From Halopseudomonas yangmingensis (GTDB taxonomy: Bacteria; Pseudomonadota; Gammaproteobacteria; Pseudomonadales; Pseudomonadaceae), in NCBI RefSeq assembly GCF_900114825.1, contig NZ_FOUI01000003.1, forward strand, positions 1 through 64,000: 64,000 bases of DNA. The letters are read 5' to 3'. Below are positions 1-8,007 of this stretch, piece after piece. The notes beneath the pieces are model-generated. The model saw nothing but the letters and a program-made list of their open reading frames with translations, ran no database searches and was not told the origin of the DNA. Both the position numbers and the translations under genes were made by a program. Position 1 is the stretch's first letter; the number at the start of each line of letters is the position of its first letter.

Positions 1-237
1 ATCGATTGGCGCCCTAAACGGGAAGTAAACGAGCGCGACCGCTGCTGCCAGAAGCAGTGGGCGTAATCATCGCGGCGAATTTCAACAGGCTGCTAGTTTC
101 TGCCACCGTGGAAACGACTTGCGAGGATGTGCCGCATGGTGCTTGTTTAGGTTGTTTGGTCGAGAGTTAGGGGTGGGGGAATTCGGCTGTTCCAGCAAGT
201 CTGATCTGAGTGGTTTCGCCGAGGTGTTACTTTACGC
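1..237. other. Non-coding stretch at window start
   Basis: No convincing reading frame is visible on either strand. The only structure I see is an imperfect hairpin at 39-60 (stem CCGCTGCT against AGCAGTGG, six-base loop) without a clear T-run. The gene upstream of the window is unknown. In Pseudomonas fliD usually precedes fliS, but no fliD end is visible here. Confidence 0.5.
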
Positions 238-271
238 GACAATTTAGCGGCCGTTAGTGACGAAAATTGTC
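238..271. promoter_or_regulatory. Inverted repeat upstream of pilin promoter, candidate activator site
   Basis: A perfect 8-bp inverted repeat (GACAATTT at 238-245, AAATTGTC at 264-271) is centred about 100 bp upstream of the predicted sigma-54 start site. That is the distance expected for an enhancer-binding protein. TGTC-containing sites are described for PilR in P. aeruginosa, so PilR is the first candidate and FleQ a second. Assignment is inference. Confidence 0.35.
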
Positions 272-327
272 AGTCCGCTTGCTAGGGTGTTTTTCGGGTA
301 ATGTGTTTGGCGAGCTGATTGATGCAA

Positions 328-343
328 TGGCGCGATGATTGCA
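328..343 (+). promoter_or_regulatory. Sigma-54 promoter of pilin gene
   Basis: TGGCGC-N5-TTGCA matches the RpoN -24/-12 consensus (TGGCAC-N5-TTGCA) at all but one position, with exact GG-to-GC spacing. The predicted start is near 354, giving a leader of about 30 nt before the pilin ATG. Pilin promoters in Pseudomonas are typically RpoN/PilR-dependent. Confidence 0.75.
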
Positions 344-384
344 TTGCTTTAGTCAAAGCACTGTTGATTTGAGGGGCATTCGCG

Positions 385-723
385 ATGCGCTATGCACGTG
401 GTTTTACTTTGATTGAGTTGATGATTGTCATCTCTATCATTGGCTTGCTGGCGGCCATAGCCCTGCCGAGCTATCAAAAGTATACGAGAGATGCCGCCGG
501 AAGTGCTTGCCTCTTCGAAGCGCGTATGTATGCGGGTGTCGCTCTGGCTGAGTTGATTTCAGGCAATCTGGCTCCCGTACCTGTGGTAACTCATGCCGCC
601 GCCTGCTCTGCGATCGAAACCGCTACCGCGGTTGGCGTAAATATCACCGCTACGCCGCGCACCCCTGGCACAGGGACAGTTAACTGCGATATGAATACTG
701 CTACCTGCACCCATACCCCCTGA
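385..723 (+). CDS. Type IV pilin / prepilin-like protein
   Basis: A 112-residue prepilin. It has a short leader MRYARG, then the class III cleavage context G^FTLIELM with the conserved Glu5 of the mature protein, followed by the hydrophobic helix to about residue 30. Two C-terminal cysteines in CDMNTATC could form the D-region disulfide; two more lie at about residues 42 and 74. It is shorter than the roughly 145-160 residues of major pilins, so it may be a compact major pilin or a minor pilin. GAGG lies 10 nt before the ATG. The gene has its own sigma-54 promoter and lies directly before fliS, unusual for a pilin gene. Processing by PilD and assembly in the inner membrane are inferred from the family. 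Confidence 0.8.
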   Translation: MRYARGFTLIELMIVISIIGLLAAIALPSYQKYTRDAAGSACLFEARMYAGVALAELISGNLAPVPVVTHAAACSAIETATAVGVNITATPRTPGTGTVNCDMNTATCTHTP

Positions 724-829
724 TTCTCTCCCCTGTATGGCGGCAGCTTAATTTACAGGCTGTCGCTAAAGCTCCCCACCCACCTGCCGATAACAGCACC
801 ATGTGCAACCCGATCTGCAGGATGTCCTT

Positions 830-1213
830 ATGAATGCCTACGCCGCAATGAAGCAGTACCAGTCTGTCAACGTCAATGTGCAGGTGTCCGAGGCTGATCC
901 GCACCGGTTGATCCAGATGCTGATGGAGGGTGGTTTGCAGCGCCTGGCGCAGGCGCGCGGGGCGATGCAGCATGGCAATATGCCGTTGAAGGGTGAGCTG
1001 ATCGGCAAGACCGTGGGTATTATTGGTGGCTTGCGTGCTGCGCTGGACCACGACAAGGGGGGCGAGGTAGCCGCCAACCTTGAGCGGTTGTATGATTTCA
1101 TGACGCGCCGCCTGAGCGAGGCTAACCTGCGTAACGATCCGGCGATGCTGGACGAGGTGTCGGGCCTGCTGCGCGAGGTCAAGGAAGGTTGGGACGGTAT
1201 CCGTCAGTCCTGA
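830..1213 (+). CDS. fliS: Flagellar export chaperone FliS
   Basis: FliS binds the C-terminal disordered helix of flagellin in the cytosol, prevents premature polymerisation and hands it to the flagellar export gate. The 127-residue product begins MNAYAAMKQYQSVNV, the typical FliS N-terminus, and is all-helical. I chose ATG 830 over a GTG at 803 because AGGA at 819-822 is well spaced and the extra nine residues have no family counterpart. fliT follows after 15 bp. A neighbouring flagellin or fliD gene is not in the window. Confidence 0.92.
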   Translation: MNAYAAMKQYQSVNVNVQVSEADPHRLIQMLMEGGLQRLAQARGAMQHGNMPLKGELIGKTVGIIGGLRAALDHDKGGEVAANLERLYDFMTRRLSEANLRNDPAMLDEVSGLLREVKEGWDGIRQS

Positions 1214-1228
1214 TCCGGGGAGAAGACT

Positions 1229-1522
1229 ATGCTGGCTGTGGAACAACTGCACGATACCCGCGAGGCGCTGCTGGCTGCCTTGCAAACGGGTGACTGGGAG
1301 CGCGTGGGTGAGCTGGACAGCCAGTGCCGTGCGCTGGTGGCCCGCGCCATGGATGCGGATGCCCGTGAGGATCAGGCGCTGGCCGATGCGCTGGATGCCC
1401 TGCTGGAAACCTACCGCGAGCTGATCGAGGTGTGCCGTGCCGTGCAGGCGCGTCTGGCTGAGGAGCTGGGCGGGTTACAGCGTGGTCGTCAGGGCGCCAG
1501 GGTTTACCAGTTGTTTTCCTGA
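1229..1522 (+). CDS. fliT: FliT-like flagellar chaperone
   Basis: A 97-residue helical protein directly after fliS, with GGGGAGA ahead of the ATG. FliT-type chaperones bind the filament cap protein FliD and hold it for export. Sequence conservation in this family is low, so the call rests on position (fliS-fliT-fleQ), size and the heptad-like Leu/Ala pattern (for example ALADALDALLETYRELIEV). In the same Pseudomonas position this gene is often labelled hypothetical. Confidence 0.7.
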   Translation: MLAVEQLHDTREALLAALQTGDWERVGELDSQCRALVARAMDADAREDQALADALDALLETYRELIEVCRAVQARLAEELGGLQRGRQGARVYQLFS

Positions 1523-1534
1523 TTTTTGCCTGTC

Positions 1535-1553
1535 GCCGGACTTTCTGTCCGGC
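1535..1553 (+). terminator. Hairpin after fliT
   Basis: A perfect 7-bp stem (GCCGGAC / GTCCGGC) with a 5-nt loop lies 12 bp after the fliT stop, followed by a broken T-rich stretch. It is probably a weak intrinsic terminator separating fliST from fleQ. Confidence 0.55.
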
Positions 1554-1579
1554 TTTGGCGTGTTTGCTGCGCCAACTAT

Positions 1580-1608
1580 TTGACTGCGCTGACGAAACTG
1601 TCTACCTT
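1580..1608 (+). promoter_or_regulatory. Sigma-70 promoter candidate for fleQ
   Basis: TTGACT (1580-1585) is five of six to the -35 consensus, followed by 17 bp and TACCTT (1603-1608) as a weak -10. It lies 80 bp upstream of the fleQ ATG. fleQ of P. aeruginosa is transcribed from a sigma-70 promoter, which fits. Confidence 0.5.
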
Positions 1609-1687
1609 TGACCCGTCTACCACCCGGCATGGCCCGGCGCCAGTATGGCGACCGGTCAGCCCCCGCGAACAGGACAGTTTCGCCCCT

Positions 1688-3151
1688 ATGCAGCCCAACA
1701 GCCACATTCTGCTGATCGATGACGATGCCGCGCGCCGGCATGACCTGGGAGTGATCCTGGCTTTTCTTGGCGAGGAGGCGCTGGTCGCCACCAGTGACCA
1801 GTGGCAAGCCACGCTGGACGGGCGTGAATCCCTGCTATTCAAGTGTGTGCTGCTGGGTGAGTGCAATCTGGAGGCGGGTTTTGCCGGGCTGCTGAGCCAG
1901 CTGGAGCGCTGGGATGCCAACCTGCCGTTGCTGCTGGTGGAGCCGGAGCAGGCTGCCGACTGCCCGGAGCATTTGCGTCAGCGTTTGCTGGCGACCCTGC
2001 GCCCACCGCTGAACTACAGCCAGCTGCTCGACAGTCTGCACCGCGCCCAGGTTTACCGCGAGGTGTTCGACGAGCGCGCCGGTCGCAAGTCGCAGCGCGA
2101 ACCCAACCTGTTCCGCAGTCTGGTCGGCACCAGTCGCAGCATCCAGTCGGTACGCCAGATGATGCAGCAGGTGGCCGATACCGAGGCGACTGTGCTGATC
2201 CTCGGTGAGTCCGGTACCGGCAAGGAAGTGGTGGCGCGTAACCTGCACTACCATTCGGCGCGCAAGGACAAGCCCTTTGTTCCGGTGAACTGCGGGGCGA
2301 TTCCCGCCGAACTGCTGGAAAGCGAACTGTTCGGTCACGAGAAGGGTGCCTTTACTGGCGCCATCACTAGCCGTGCCGGGCGTTTCGAGCTGGCCGAGGG
2401 CGGCACCCTGTTCCTTGACGAGATCGGTGACATGCCGCTGCCGATGCAGGTCAAGCTGCTGCGTGTGTTGCAGGAGCGCACCTTCGAGCGGGTCGGCAGC
2501 AACAAGGTGCAGCAGGCCGATGTGCGTATCATCGCGGCGACCCACAAGAACCTGGAGCAGATGATTGCCGATGGCAGCTTCCGCGAGGACCTGTATTACC
2601 GGCTGAATGTGTTCCCGATCGAGATGCCAGCGCTGCGCGAGCGCATCGAGGATCTGCCGTTGCTGCTCAACGAGCTGATTACCCGGCTGGAAACCGAAAA
2701 GCGCGGCTCCATCCGTTTCAGCACCTCGGCGATCATGTCGCTGTGCCGGCACGATTGGCCGGGCAACGTGCGTGAACTGGCCAACCTGGTCGAACGCATG
2801 GCGATCATGCACCCGCACGGGGTGATCGGGGTAGGCGAGCTGCCGCACAAGTTCCGCTATGTGGACGATGATCAGCAGGACCTGCGCGAGCTGGGCGAGC
2901 AGGAAGATGAGCGCAATGAGGCGTTTGGCGGGTTGGTCGGGCTGGATTCGCCGGCCTATCTGCCGCCCGAGGGACTGGACCTGAAGGAGTACCTGGGTGG
3001 TCTGGAGCAGACGCTGATCCAGCAGGCGCTGGACGAGTGCGCCGGTGTGGTGGCGCGGGCTGCCGAGCGCCTGCGTATCCGCCGTACCACGCTGGTGGAA
3101 AAAATGCGCAAGTATGGCCTGGGTCGCGCCAATGAATCGTCGGATGATTGA
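1688..3151 (+). CDS. fleQ: Flagellar master regulator FleQ
   Basis: FleQ is the top activator of flagellar genes and a c-di-GMP-responsive regulator of exopolysaccharide genes. The 487-residue product has an N-terminal divergent receiver ([12 protein letters not shown]), then the LFRS motif known to take part in c-di-GMP binding, an AAA+ domain with Walker A GESGTGKE at residue 173, the sigma-54 contact loop GAFTGA at residue 220, and a C-terminal Fis-type helix-turn-helix ([20 protein letters not shown]). Length and sequence track P. aeruginosa FleQ (490 residues). ATG 1688 is preferred over an upstream start in the same frame because family members start here. Its likely target is the sigma-54 promoter just downstream. 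Confidence 0.96.
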   Translation: MQPNSHILLIDDDAARRHDLGVILAFLGEEALVATSDQWQATLDGRESLLFKCVLLGECNLEAGFAGLLSQLERWDANLPLLLVEPEQAADCPEHLRQRLLATLRPPLNYSQLLDSLHRAQVYREVFDERAGRKSQREPNLFRSLVGTSRSIQSVRQMMQQVADTEATVLILGESGTGKEVVARNLHYHSARKDKPFVPVNCGAIPAELLESELFGHEKGAFTGAITSRAGRFELAEGGTLFLDEIGDMPLPMQVKLLRVLQERTFERVGSNKVQQADVRIIAATHKNLEQMIADGSFREDLYYRLNVFPIEMPALRERIEDLPLLLNELITRLETEKRGSIRFSTSAIMSLCRHDWPGNVRELANLVERMAIMHPHGVIGVGELPHKFRYVDDDQQDLRELGEQEDERNEAFGGLVGLDSPAYLPPEGLDLKEYLGGLEQTLIQQALDECAGVVARAAERLRIRRTTLVEKMRKYGLGRANESSDD

Positions 3152-3205
3152 TCCGGTCTGTCTTTCTTCTTTGTAATTCATTGATATGCAAGGGTTTGTG
3201 CGTCA

Positions 3206-3221
3206 TGGCACAGCCCTTGCA
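3206..3221 (+). promoter_or_regulatory. Sigma-54 promoter of fleSR fusion gene
   Basis: TGGCAC-N5-TTGCA is a perfect RpoN consensus, starting 54 bp after the fleQ stop and ending 38 bp before the next start codon. In P. aeruginosa the fleSR promoter is RpoN- and FleQ-dependent, so FleQ is the expected activator. Confidence 0.88.
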
Positions 3222-3259
3222 TTTTGGCTTCTGAAGCAGTTTTTTGCCAGGAGCCTGAC

Positions 3260-4771
3260 ATGTCTGCACCGTCCAACCCCGCCTTGAGTGCTGCCACCAC
3301 GACAGCCGATGCCGACCGTTTGCGGCAGGAGCAGTTGCGTCTGGCCCAGGTGTCGGCGCGTCTTGAGGATTCCGAGCAGTTGCTGGCGCTGCAGGTGCAG
3401 CGACTGCATGCCGAGCTGGCGGGTAGCCGTGAGGCCCGTGCGCGTGAGCAGGCAGAGAAGGCGCGACTGGCTGATCGCCTGCAAAGCGTGCTGGATCTGT
3501 TGCCGGCCGGGGTGATAGTGCTGGACGGGCGTGGCCGGGTGGCCGAGGCTAACCCCGCTGCGCACCGTTTACTGGGTGAGCCGCTGCTGGGCGAGTTGTG
3601 GCGCGATCTGGTACAGCAGCGCTTTGCCGAGGCGGCGGCCGATGGTCAGTGGTTGCAACTGAACAGCGGTTTGCGCGTGAGCCTGGCGACTTGTCCGTTG
3701 GCGGGTGAGCCGGGCCAGTTGGTGCTGCTGAATGCGATCGAGGCGCTGCGGCGCTTGCCGGCGCGTGCGCTGGAGGCCGATGCGCCGGTGGCTTGTGAGC
3801 CGTCCAGTGTGCAGTTGCTGGCGCTGGCAGCGCGTATTGCGCGCAGCGAGGCCACTGTGCTGATCTGTGGCGAATCGGGCACCGGTAAGGAGGTATTGGC
3901 GCGCTATATTCACCAGCAGTCAGCGCGTGCGGCGCAGCCGTTTGTGGCGATCAACTGTGCGGCAATTCCCGAGAGCATGCTGGAAGGGATGTTGTTCGGG
4001 CATGAGAAGGGTGCCTTTACCGGGGCGCTGAGCAGTCAGCCGGGCAAGTTCGAGCAGGCCAACGGCGGTACTTTGCTGCTGGACGAGATTTCCGAGATGA
4101 GCCCGGCGTTGCAGGCCAAGCTGTTGCGGGTGTTGCAGGAGCGCGAAGTGGAGCGGATTGGCGGCCGGCGGCCGGTGAGTCTGGATTTGCGTGTGCTGGC
4201 CACCAGTAACCGTGACCTGCAGGCCGAGGTGGCGGCGGGGCGCTTCCGCGAGGATCTGTATTACCGCCTGGCGGTGTTTGTGCTGCAGTGGCAGCCGCTG
4301 CGACAGCGGCCGGGGGATATTCTGCCGCTGGCGGCCCAGTTGCTGCAGCGTCATGTACGGCGGCTGGGGCAGGCTGATGTGCCGTTGTCGGCGGCGGCGC
4401 GCGAGGCGTTGCTGCGGCATGACTGGCCGGGCAATGTGCGTGAGCTGGACAACGCCCTGCAGCGGGCGGCGGTGCTGCAGCAGGGGGGTGAAGTACAGGT
4501 GGCGGATCTGTGCCTGCAGGGCTTGCCGGTGGTTGAGACGCTGGCCTGTGCTGCTGTTCCGTCTGTGCAGGCGGGCCAGCCCCGGTGTTTGCCTGCCGAT
4601 GTGCCGCTGGGGGACGGGGTGCGTCAGCGCGAGTTCGAGCTGATTGCCCAGGTAATGCGTGAGCTGGATGGACGCCGGGCCGAGGTTGCCAGACGCCTGG
4701 ATATCAGCCCGCGCACGCTGCGTTACAAGCTGGCGCAGATGCGCGAGGCGGGGTGGCCTGAGTTCAATTGA
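3260..4771 (+). CDS. FleS-FleR fusion: PAS sensor joined to sigma-54 activator
   Basis: A 503-residue regulator. Residues about 20-75 form a coiled coil and about 75-165 a PAS domain; both resemble the N-terminus of the flagellar kinase FleS ([29 protein letters not shown]). The chain then runs straight into the FleR-type AAA+ domain (Walker A GESGTGKE at 204, GAFTGA at 251, [10 protein letters not shown]) and a C-terminal Fis-type HTH ([20 protein letters not shown]). No HisKA or HATPase domain and no FleR receiver are present. In P. aeruginosa these are two genes, fleS (about 400 residues) and fleR (about 470). AGGAG at 3249-3253 supports ATG 3260. It probably activates mid-class flagellar genes without phosphotransfer. 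It overlaps the convergent HDOD gene by 8 bp. Confidence 0.9.
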   Translation: MSAPSNPALSAATTTADADRLRQEQLRLAQVSARLEDSEQLLALQVQRLHAELAGSREARAREQAEKARLADRLQSVLDLLPAGVIVLDGRGRVAEANPAAHRLLGEPLLGELWRDLVQQRFAEAAADGQWLQLNSGLRVSLATCPLAGEPGQLVLLNAIEALRRLPARALEADAPVACEPSSVQLLALAARIARSEATVLICGESGTGKEVLARYIHQQSARAAQPFVAINCAAIPESMLEGMLFGHEKGAFTGALSSQPGKFEQANGGTLLLDEISEMSPALQAKLLRVLQEREVERIGGRRPVSLDLRVLATSNRDLQAEVAAGRFREDLYYRLAVFVLQWQPLRQRPGDILPLAAQLLQRHVRRLGQADVPLSAAAREALLRHDWPGNVRELDNALQRAAVLQQGGEVQVADLCLQGLPVVETLACAAVPSVQAGQPRCLPADVPLGDGVRQREFELIAQVMRELDGRRAEVARRLDISPRTLRYKLAQMREAGWPEFN

Positions 4772-5591
4772 GCAGCTGCATGGCTGCTTCCATTTCTGCC
4801 GACAGATCTTCTTCCTCTTCACCCGGGTCAATGCCCAGTTTGGCGAAGGCGGGAATCTGGCTCCAGTCCAGCTGCGTCAGGGGGTGGTCGCTGCCGTCGA
4901 GGCTTTGCAGCAGGGCTACCTGGACAATGTCGACATAATCCACGCTGTCGGAATTACGGGTGAAGTCCAGGTGCTGTCCGGGAATCGGGCGCAGCGGTGC
5001 CGGGAAGTCCCAGGCTTGCAGGATGCGGTCGCCGATGATCGGGTGAATGGCGTTGATCACCTGGTCCAGTGCCTGCGGGTCATCCAGCAGCAGATCGTGT
5101 TCCTCGGCATAACTGAGCACCGGCAGGGCGCCGATCATGTGAACCAGTCCGCCGAGGGTGGCCTGATCGGGCTTCAGGCGGGTGTAGTGGCGGCAGAGTA
5201 CATGGGCGATACCGGCCACTTCTGTGCTGCGCTGCCAGATTTCACGCATCTTGCGGTCAACCAGGTCTGATGTGGCCTGGAACATCTGCTGCATGGCCAG
5301 GGCCGTGGCGAGGTTGGCGGTGTAGGTCATGCCCAGCCGGCTGACGGCCATCGACAGGTCGGTGATTTCGGTGCGGGTACGCAGCAGCGGGCTGTTCACT
5401 ACCTTGATCAGGCGTGCGCTGAGGGCGGCGTCGTTGCTGATTTCACGAACCAGATCCGCGAGGTTGACGTTTGGGTCTTCAGCGACTTCGCGGACCTTGA
5501 GGGCGACTTCCGGCAGGGTCGGCAGGGTCAACTGGTCCTTGTCGATGGCGTTCAGCAGTTGTTGTTGTACGTGTTCGGCAGTGCTGCTCAT
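4764..5591 (-). CDS. HDOD domain protein
   Basis: A 275-residue protein with an HDOD domain over residues about 15-215 (LPTLPEVALKVREVAEDPN, AALSARLIKVVNSPLL, GLVHMIGALPVL), followed by a short acidic tail (GEEEEDLSAEMEAAM). HDOD proteins are non-catalytic HD-fold scaffolds linked to signalling and motility; no catalytic HD pair is seen. I chose the inner ATG at 5591, which overlaps the ygfZ stop (ATGA), over an Ala-rich extension that reads back into ygfZ. It is probably co-transcribed with ygfZ. Confidence 0.85.
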   Translation of the reverse strand: MSSTAEHVQQQLLNAIDKDQLTLPTLPEVALKVREVAEDPNVNLADLVREISNDAALSARLIKVVNSPLLRTRTEITDLSMAVSRLGMTYTANLATALAMQQMFQATSDLVDRKMREIWQRSTEVAGIAHVLCRHYTRLKPDQATLGGLVHMIGALPVLSYAEEHDLLLDDPQALDQVINAIHPIIGDRILQAWDFPAPLRPIPGQHLDFTRNSDSVDYVDIVQVALLQSLDGSDHPLTQLDWSQIPAFAKLGIDPGEEEEDLSAEMEAAMQLLN

Positions 5592-6562
5592 GGGCTTTTC
5601 TCTTCCTGTTGCTGCTGCAAGGCGGCGGCCAGCTGTGCGTCCTGGGGCAGCGGCAGTAACTGCAGCTGCGTTTGCGGGTGCTGGCAAAGGCTCAGTGCTG
5701 CCGATTGTGCCGCATCTGTCTGCACTACGGCCAGCATTTCAAGGCTGTCGGCATGGCTGGCGGCATTGGCGACCTCGCCGATCACCTTGCCGTCGGCATC
5801 GACAATGTCTTCACCGGGTGCCGGGCAGGGGCCCTGGCTCAGGGCAAAGCGGTACAGGCGGCGCTTGAGTTTGCCCAGATACTGCATGCGCGCGACGATT
5901 TCCTGGCCGGTGTAGCAACCCTTGCGAAAGCTGATGGCGCCGAGCACCTGCAGGTTGAACATCTGCGGAATAAAGTGCTCGCTGGTGTCGGCGCAGACTT
6001 CGGCAAAACCGCCGCGAATGCGTGCCAGTTGCCAGCGATCTGGGCTGGCGCTGGCGCAGCATTCGCTCAGGCGGGTCAGGGTGTCGGCACTGGTTGCGGC
6101 TTCCTGCGGCAGCCAGAGTTCCGGCAGGCCGGCGTTATCCTGCACTGCCAGTGCGCTGTGGTGTTCCGGCAGTTGCGTCAGCAGCGGTTGCAGTTCACCG
6201 AGCAGGCCAAGACGAATCCACTGCGCGCTGGCATCCTCCAGTTTTACCTTGAAAAACACCGCATAGCGGCTCAGTTCGGCCTGCAGGGCGCTGACCCGTT
6301 CGGCTGGCATGCCCAGCAAATAGCTGTGTTCGTCTTGTCGCAGCAGCCGAAAGCTGGCCTGCATGCGCCCCTTGGGGGTACAGCGCGCGCCGCCAACACT
6401 GGCACCGATGGCCAGGGCGTTGACGTCACAGGTGACCTGCCCCTGAAGGAATTTGGCGGCATCTGGCCCGCTCACCGCCAGCACGCCCTGATCCTCCAGC
6501 AGGCACAGGGCCGGGGTGGCGTGGTCGTCGTATGGGGGCTTGGGAAGCGACGGGTGGCTCAT
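5588..6562 (-). CDS. ygfZ: tRNA-modifying / Fe-S maintenance protein YgfZ
   Basis: A 324-residue member of the GcvT-like folate-binding family. The diagnostic YgfZ signature KGCYTGQE is present in FRKGCYTGQEIVARMQYLG, including the essential Cys. YgfZ uses tetrahydrofolate to support assembly or repair of certain Fe-S enzymes such as MiaB. GGAGA lies just upstream of ATG 6562. It forms a two-gene unit with the downstream HDOD gene. Confidence 0.93.
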   Translation of the reverse strand: MSHPSLPKPPYDDHATPALCLLEDQGVLAVSGPDAAKFLQGQVTCDVNALAIGASVGGARCTPKGRMQASFRLLRQDEHSYLLGMPAERVSALQAELSRYAVFFKVKLEDASAQWIRLGLLGELQPLLTQLPEHHSALAVQDNAGLPELWLPQEAATSADTLTRLSECCASASPDRWQLARIRGGFAEVCADTSEHFIPQMFNLQVLGAISFRKGCYTGQEIVARMQYLGKLKRRLYRFALSQGPCPAPGEDIVDADGKVIGEVANAASHADSLEMLAVVQTDAAQSAALSLCQHPQTQLQLLPLPQDAQLAAALQQQQEEKSP

Positions 6563-6616
6563 GGGATCTCCGGTTGATCGGGTTGCGGGTGTTGCATAGA
6601 TATACCCTGCTACAGG

Positions 6617-6952
6617 TCAGGCGTGGGTTTCTCGCTCAAGTGTTGCCACCACCCACTGATTCAGACTTTGCCCGGCCGCCGCTGCAGCGGCAACCATATC
6701 AGCATGCAGTTCCGGCGGGACGCGCACATTGAAGCGTCCGGAGAAAGGCTTGCGTGGCTCTACGCCGTCTTCGCTACACATTTGCAGGAAGATGCGCAGC
6801 GATTCTGCGCCTTCACGCTTGAGGCCCTCAATATCACGGGCATAAAAATCCGCGCCGCCGTTCAGGCCGATAAATTCCCCACGGAACAGCTCAATTTCCG
6901 GATCAAACTCGATGACAGCCTTGTAGCCGTCGATGCTCATCATGTTTTTCAT
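6617..6952 (-). CDS. hicB: HicB antitoxin
   Basis: A 111-residue type II antitoxin. The N-terminal part (MKNMMSIDGYKAVIEFDPE, FIGLNGGADFYARDI) is the degenerate RNase H-like HicB fold; the C-terminus (RFNVRVPPELHADMVAAA, SLNQWVVATLERE) is a ribbon-helix-helix DNA-binding segment. Start 6952 gives an ATGA overlap with the hicA stop, the usual hicAB arrangement. The frame is intact although its toxin partner is broken. It probably represses its own promoter at the inverted repeat upstream of hicA. Confidence 0.9.
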   Translation of the reverse strand: MKNMMSIDGYKAVIEFDPEIELFRGEFIGLNGGADFYARDIEGLKREGAESLRIFLQMCSEDGVEPRKPFSGRFNVRVPPELHADMVAAAAAAGQSLNQWVVATLERETHA

Positions 6953-7203
6953 GGTTGCACTCCATGGACTGCCAGCCACTCACGGATACTTGCTACTGCG
7001 CCCTTGTCGGTATTCGGTGATGGATGGGGCCTGTGGAATACCCGCCGTTCACCAAACAAGCGGACACCGATACGCGAGCCTTCACGTTCACTGATGTCGG
7101 CACCGAGCTCAAGAAACAGCGCTTCAATGTCGCGCCATTGGATATTGCCGCTGACGGGGCGGCTGAATATCTACTCCAGAGTCCTGCGGTGCTTTTGTTT
7201 CAT
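6949..7203 (-). pseudogene. hicA: HicA toxin interrupted by an amber stop
   Basis: The reading frame from ATG 7203 to the TGA at 6949 encodes a full-length HicA mRNA interferase of 84 codons (SGNIQWRDIEALFLELGA, GERRVFHRPHPSPNTDKGA with the active-site His region), but codon 11 is TAG (7171-7173). The rest of the frame is open and family-like, so a single base change, probably from TTG Leu, explains the defect. No in-frame ATG or GTG start with a ribosome site follows soon after. Only a ten-residue peptide should be made unless there is amber suppression or an assembly error. Confidence 0.88.
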
Positions 7204-7208
7204 GCTTG

Positions 7209-7233
7209 GATGGTACTGAATTTTGGTGCCATC
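7209..7233 (-). promoter_or_regulatory. hicAB promoter and putative HicB operator
   Basis: On the minus strand TTGTCG (7233-7238) and TACCAT (7210-7215) are 17 bp apart. An 8-bp inverted repeat (GATGGTAC 7209-7216, GTGCCATC 7226-7233, one mismatch) covers the -10 and touches the -35, as expected for an autorepressing antitoxin operator. The hicA ATG is 6 nt downstream. Confidence 0.55.
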
Positions 7234-7242
7234 GACAATCTG

Positions 7243-8007
7243 TCAGCCCAGCCTCCGCCGCAGCCAGGCGCTTAGTGCATCGACCAGCAGGACCATCAGC
7301 AGCATCGCCAGAATCACCGTGGCGGCGCGGGATTGCTGGAACAGGCTGAGGGTGACGTAAAGCAGTTGGCCAAGGCCGCCGGCGCCGACAAAGCCAAGCA
7401 CGGCAGCCATGCGGATGTTGTTTTCCCAGCGGTACAGGGTGTAGGACAGCCACTGCGGCAGCACGCCCGGCAGGGTGCCGTAGCAGAACGCCGCGAGTGC
7501 GCCGGCGCCGGCCTCGCGCAGGGCGTTGGCCGGTTCTGTCGGGGTGTTTTCCAGTGCTTCGGCAAATAGCCGGCCAAGCACCCCGGCGGTGTGCAGGGCG
7601 ATGGCCAGGGTGCCGGCGAAGGGGCCGAGCCCGGCGGCCAGTACCATCAGTGCCGCCCACACCAGTTCAGGCACCGAGCGCAGGGCGTTCAGTAACAGTC
7701 GGGCCACGGCCCTGGCGACAGCGCCGAGGCGGCCGGCGGCCAGCAGGCTGAGGGCGGCACCGAGCAGGGCGGCCAGCAGCGTGCCGATGGCCGAAATGGC
7801 CAGGGTTTCCAGGGCACCACGGCCAACCTGTTGCAGCCAGCCGGGGGAGCTGTCCGGCGGGAAGAACGAGCCGGCGTAGCTGCGCATCTGCGCCAGGCTG
7901 TCGCCCTGTACCAGCCCGGGCAGGTCCAGTTGCAGGTAACTGAAGGCTGCGACCACTGTCGCGCCGATCAGCAGCAGCCAGAACAGCCCTTCGACGCGCC
8001 GCTTCAT
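7243..8007 (-). CDS. phnE2: PhnE-type ABC permease, second copy
   Basis: A 254-residue inner-membrane permease with about six membrane segments and the BPD-transport EAA-like loop (EAGAGALAAFCYGTLPGVLP). YTLYRWENNIRMAAVLGFVGAGGLGQ is shared with the upstream permease and typical of PhnE. Start 8007 overlaps the phnE1 stop (ATGA); an upstream in-frame extension reads back through phnE1 and is rejected. It should form a heterodimeric channel with PhnE1, powered by PhnC and fed by PhnD. Confidence 0.88.
   Translation of the reverse strand: MKRRVEGLFWLLLIGATVVAAFSYLQLDLPGLVQGDSLAQMRSYAGSFFPPDSSPGWLQQVGRGALETLAISAIGTLLAALLGAALSLLAAGRLGAVARAVARLLLNALRSVPELVWAALMVLAAGLGPFAGTLAIALHTAGVLGRLFAEALENTPTEPANALREAGAGALAAFCYGTLPGVLPQWLSYTLYRWENNIRMAAVLGFVGAGGLGQLLYVTLSLFQQSRAATVILAMLLMVLLVDALSAWLRRRLG

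Noticed and set aside
1-384. Remnant of fliD or flagellin before the pilin gene
   Set aside because: No coding signal on either strand; nothing resembling a FliD C-terminus.
4659-5270. 203-codon plus-strand frame after fleSR
   Set aside because: Overlaps fleSR and is the antisense of the HDOD gene, which has clear family motifs.
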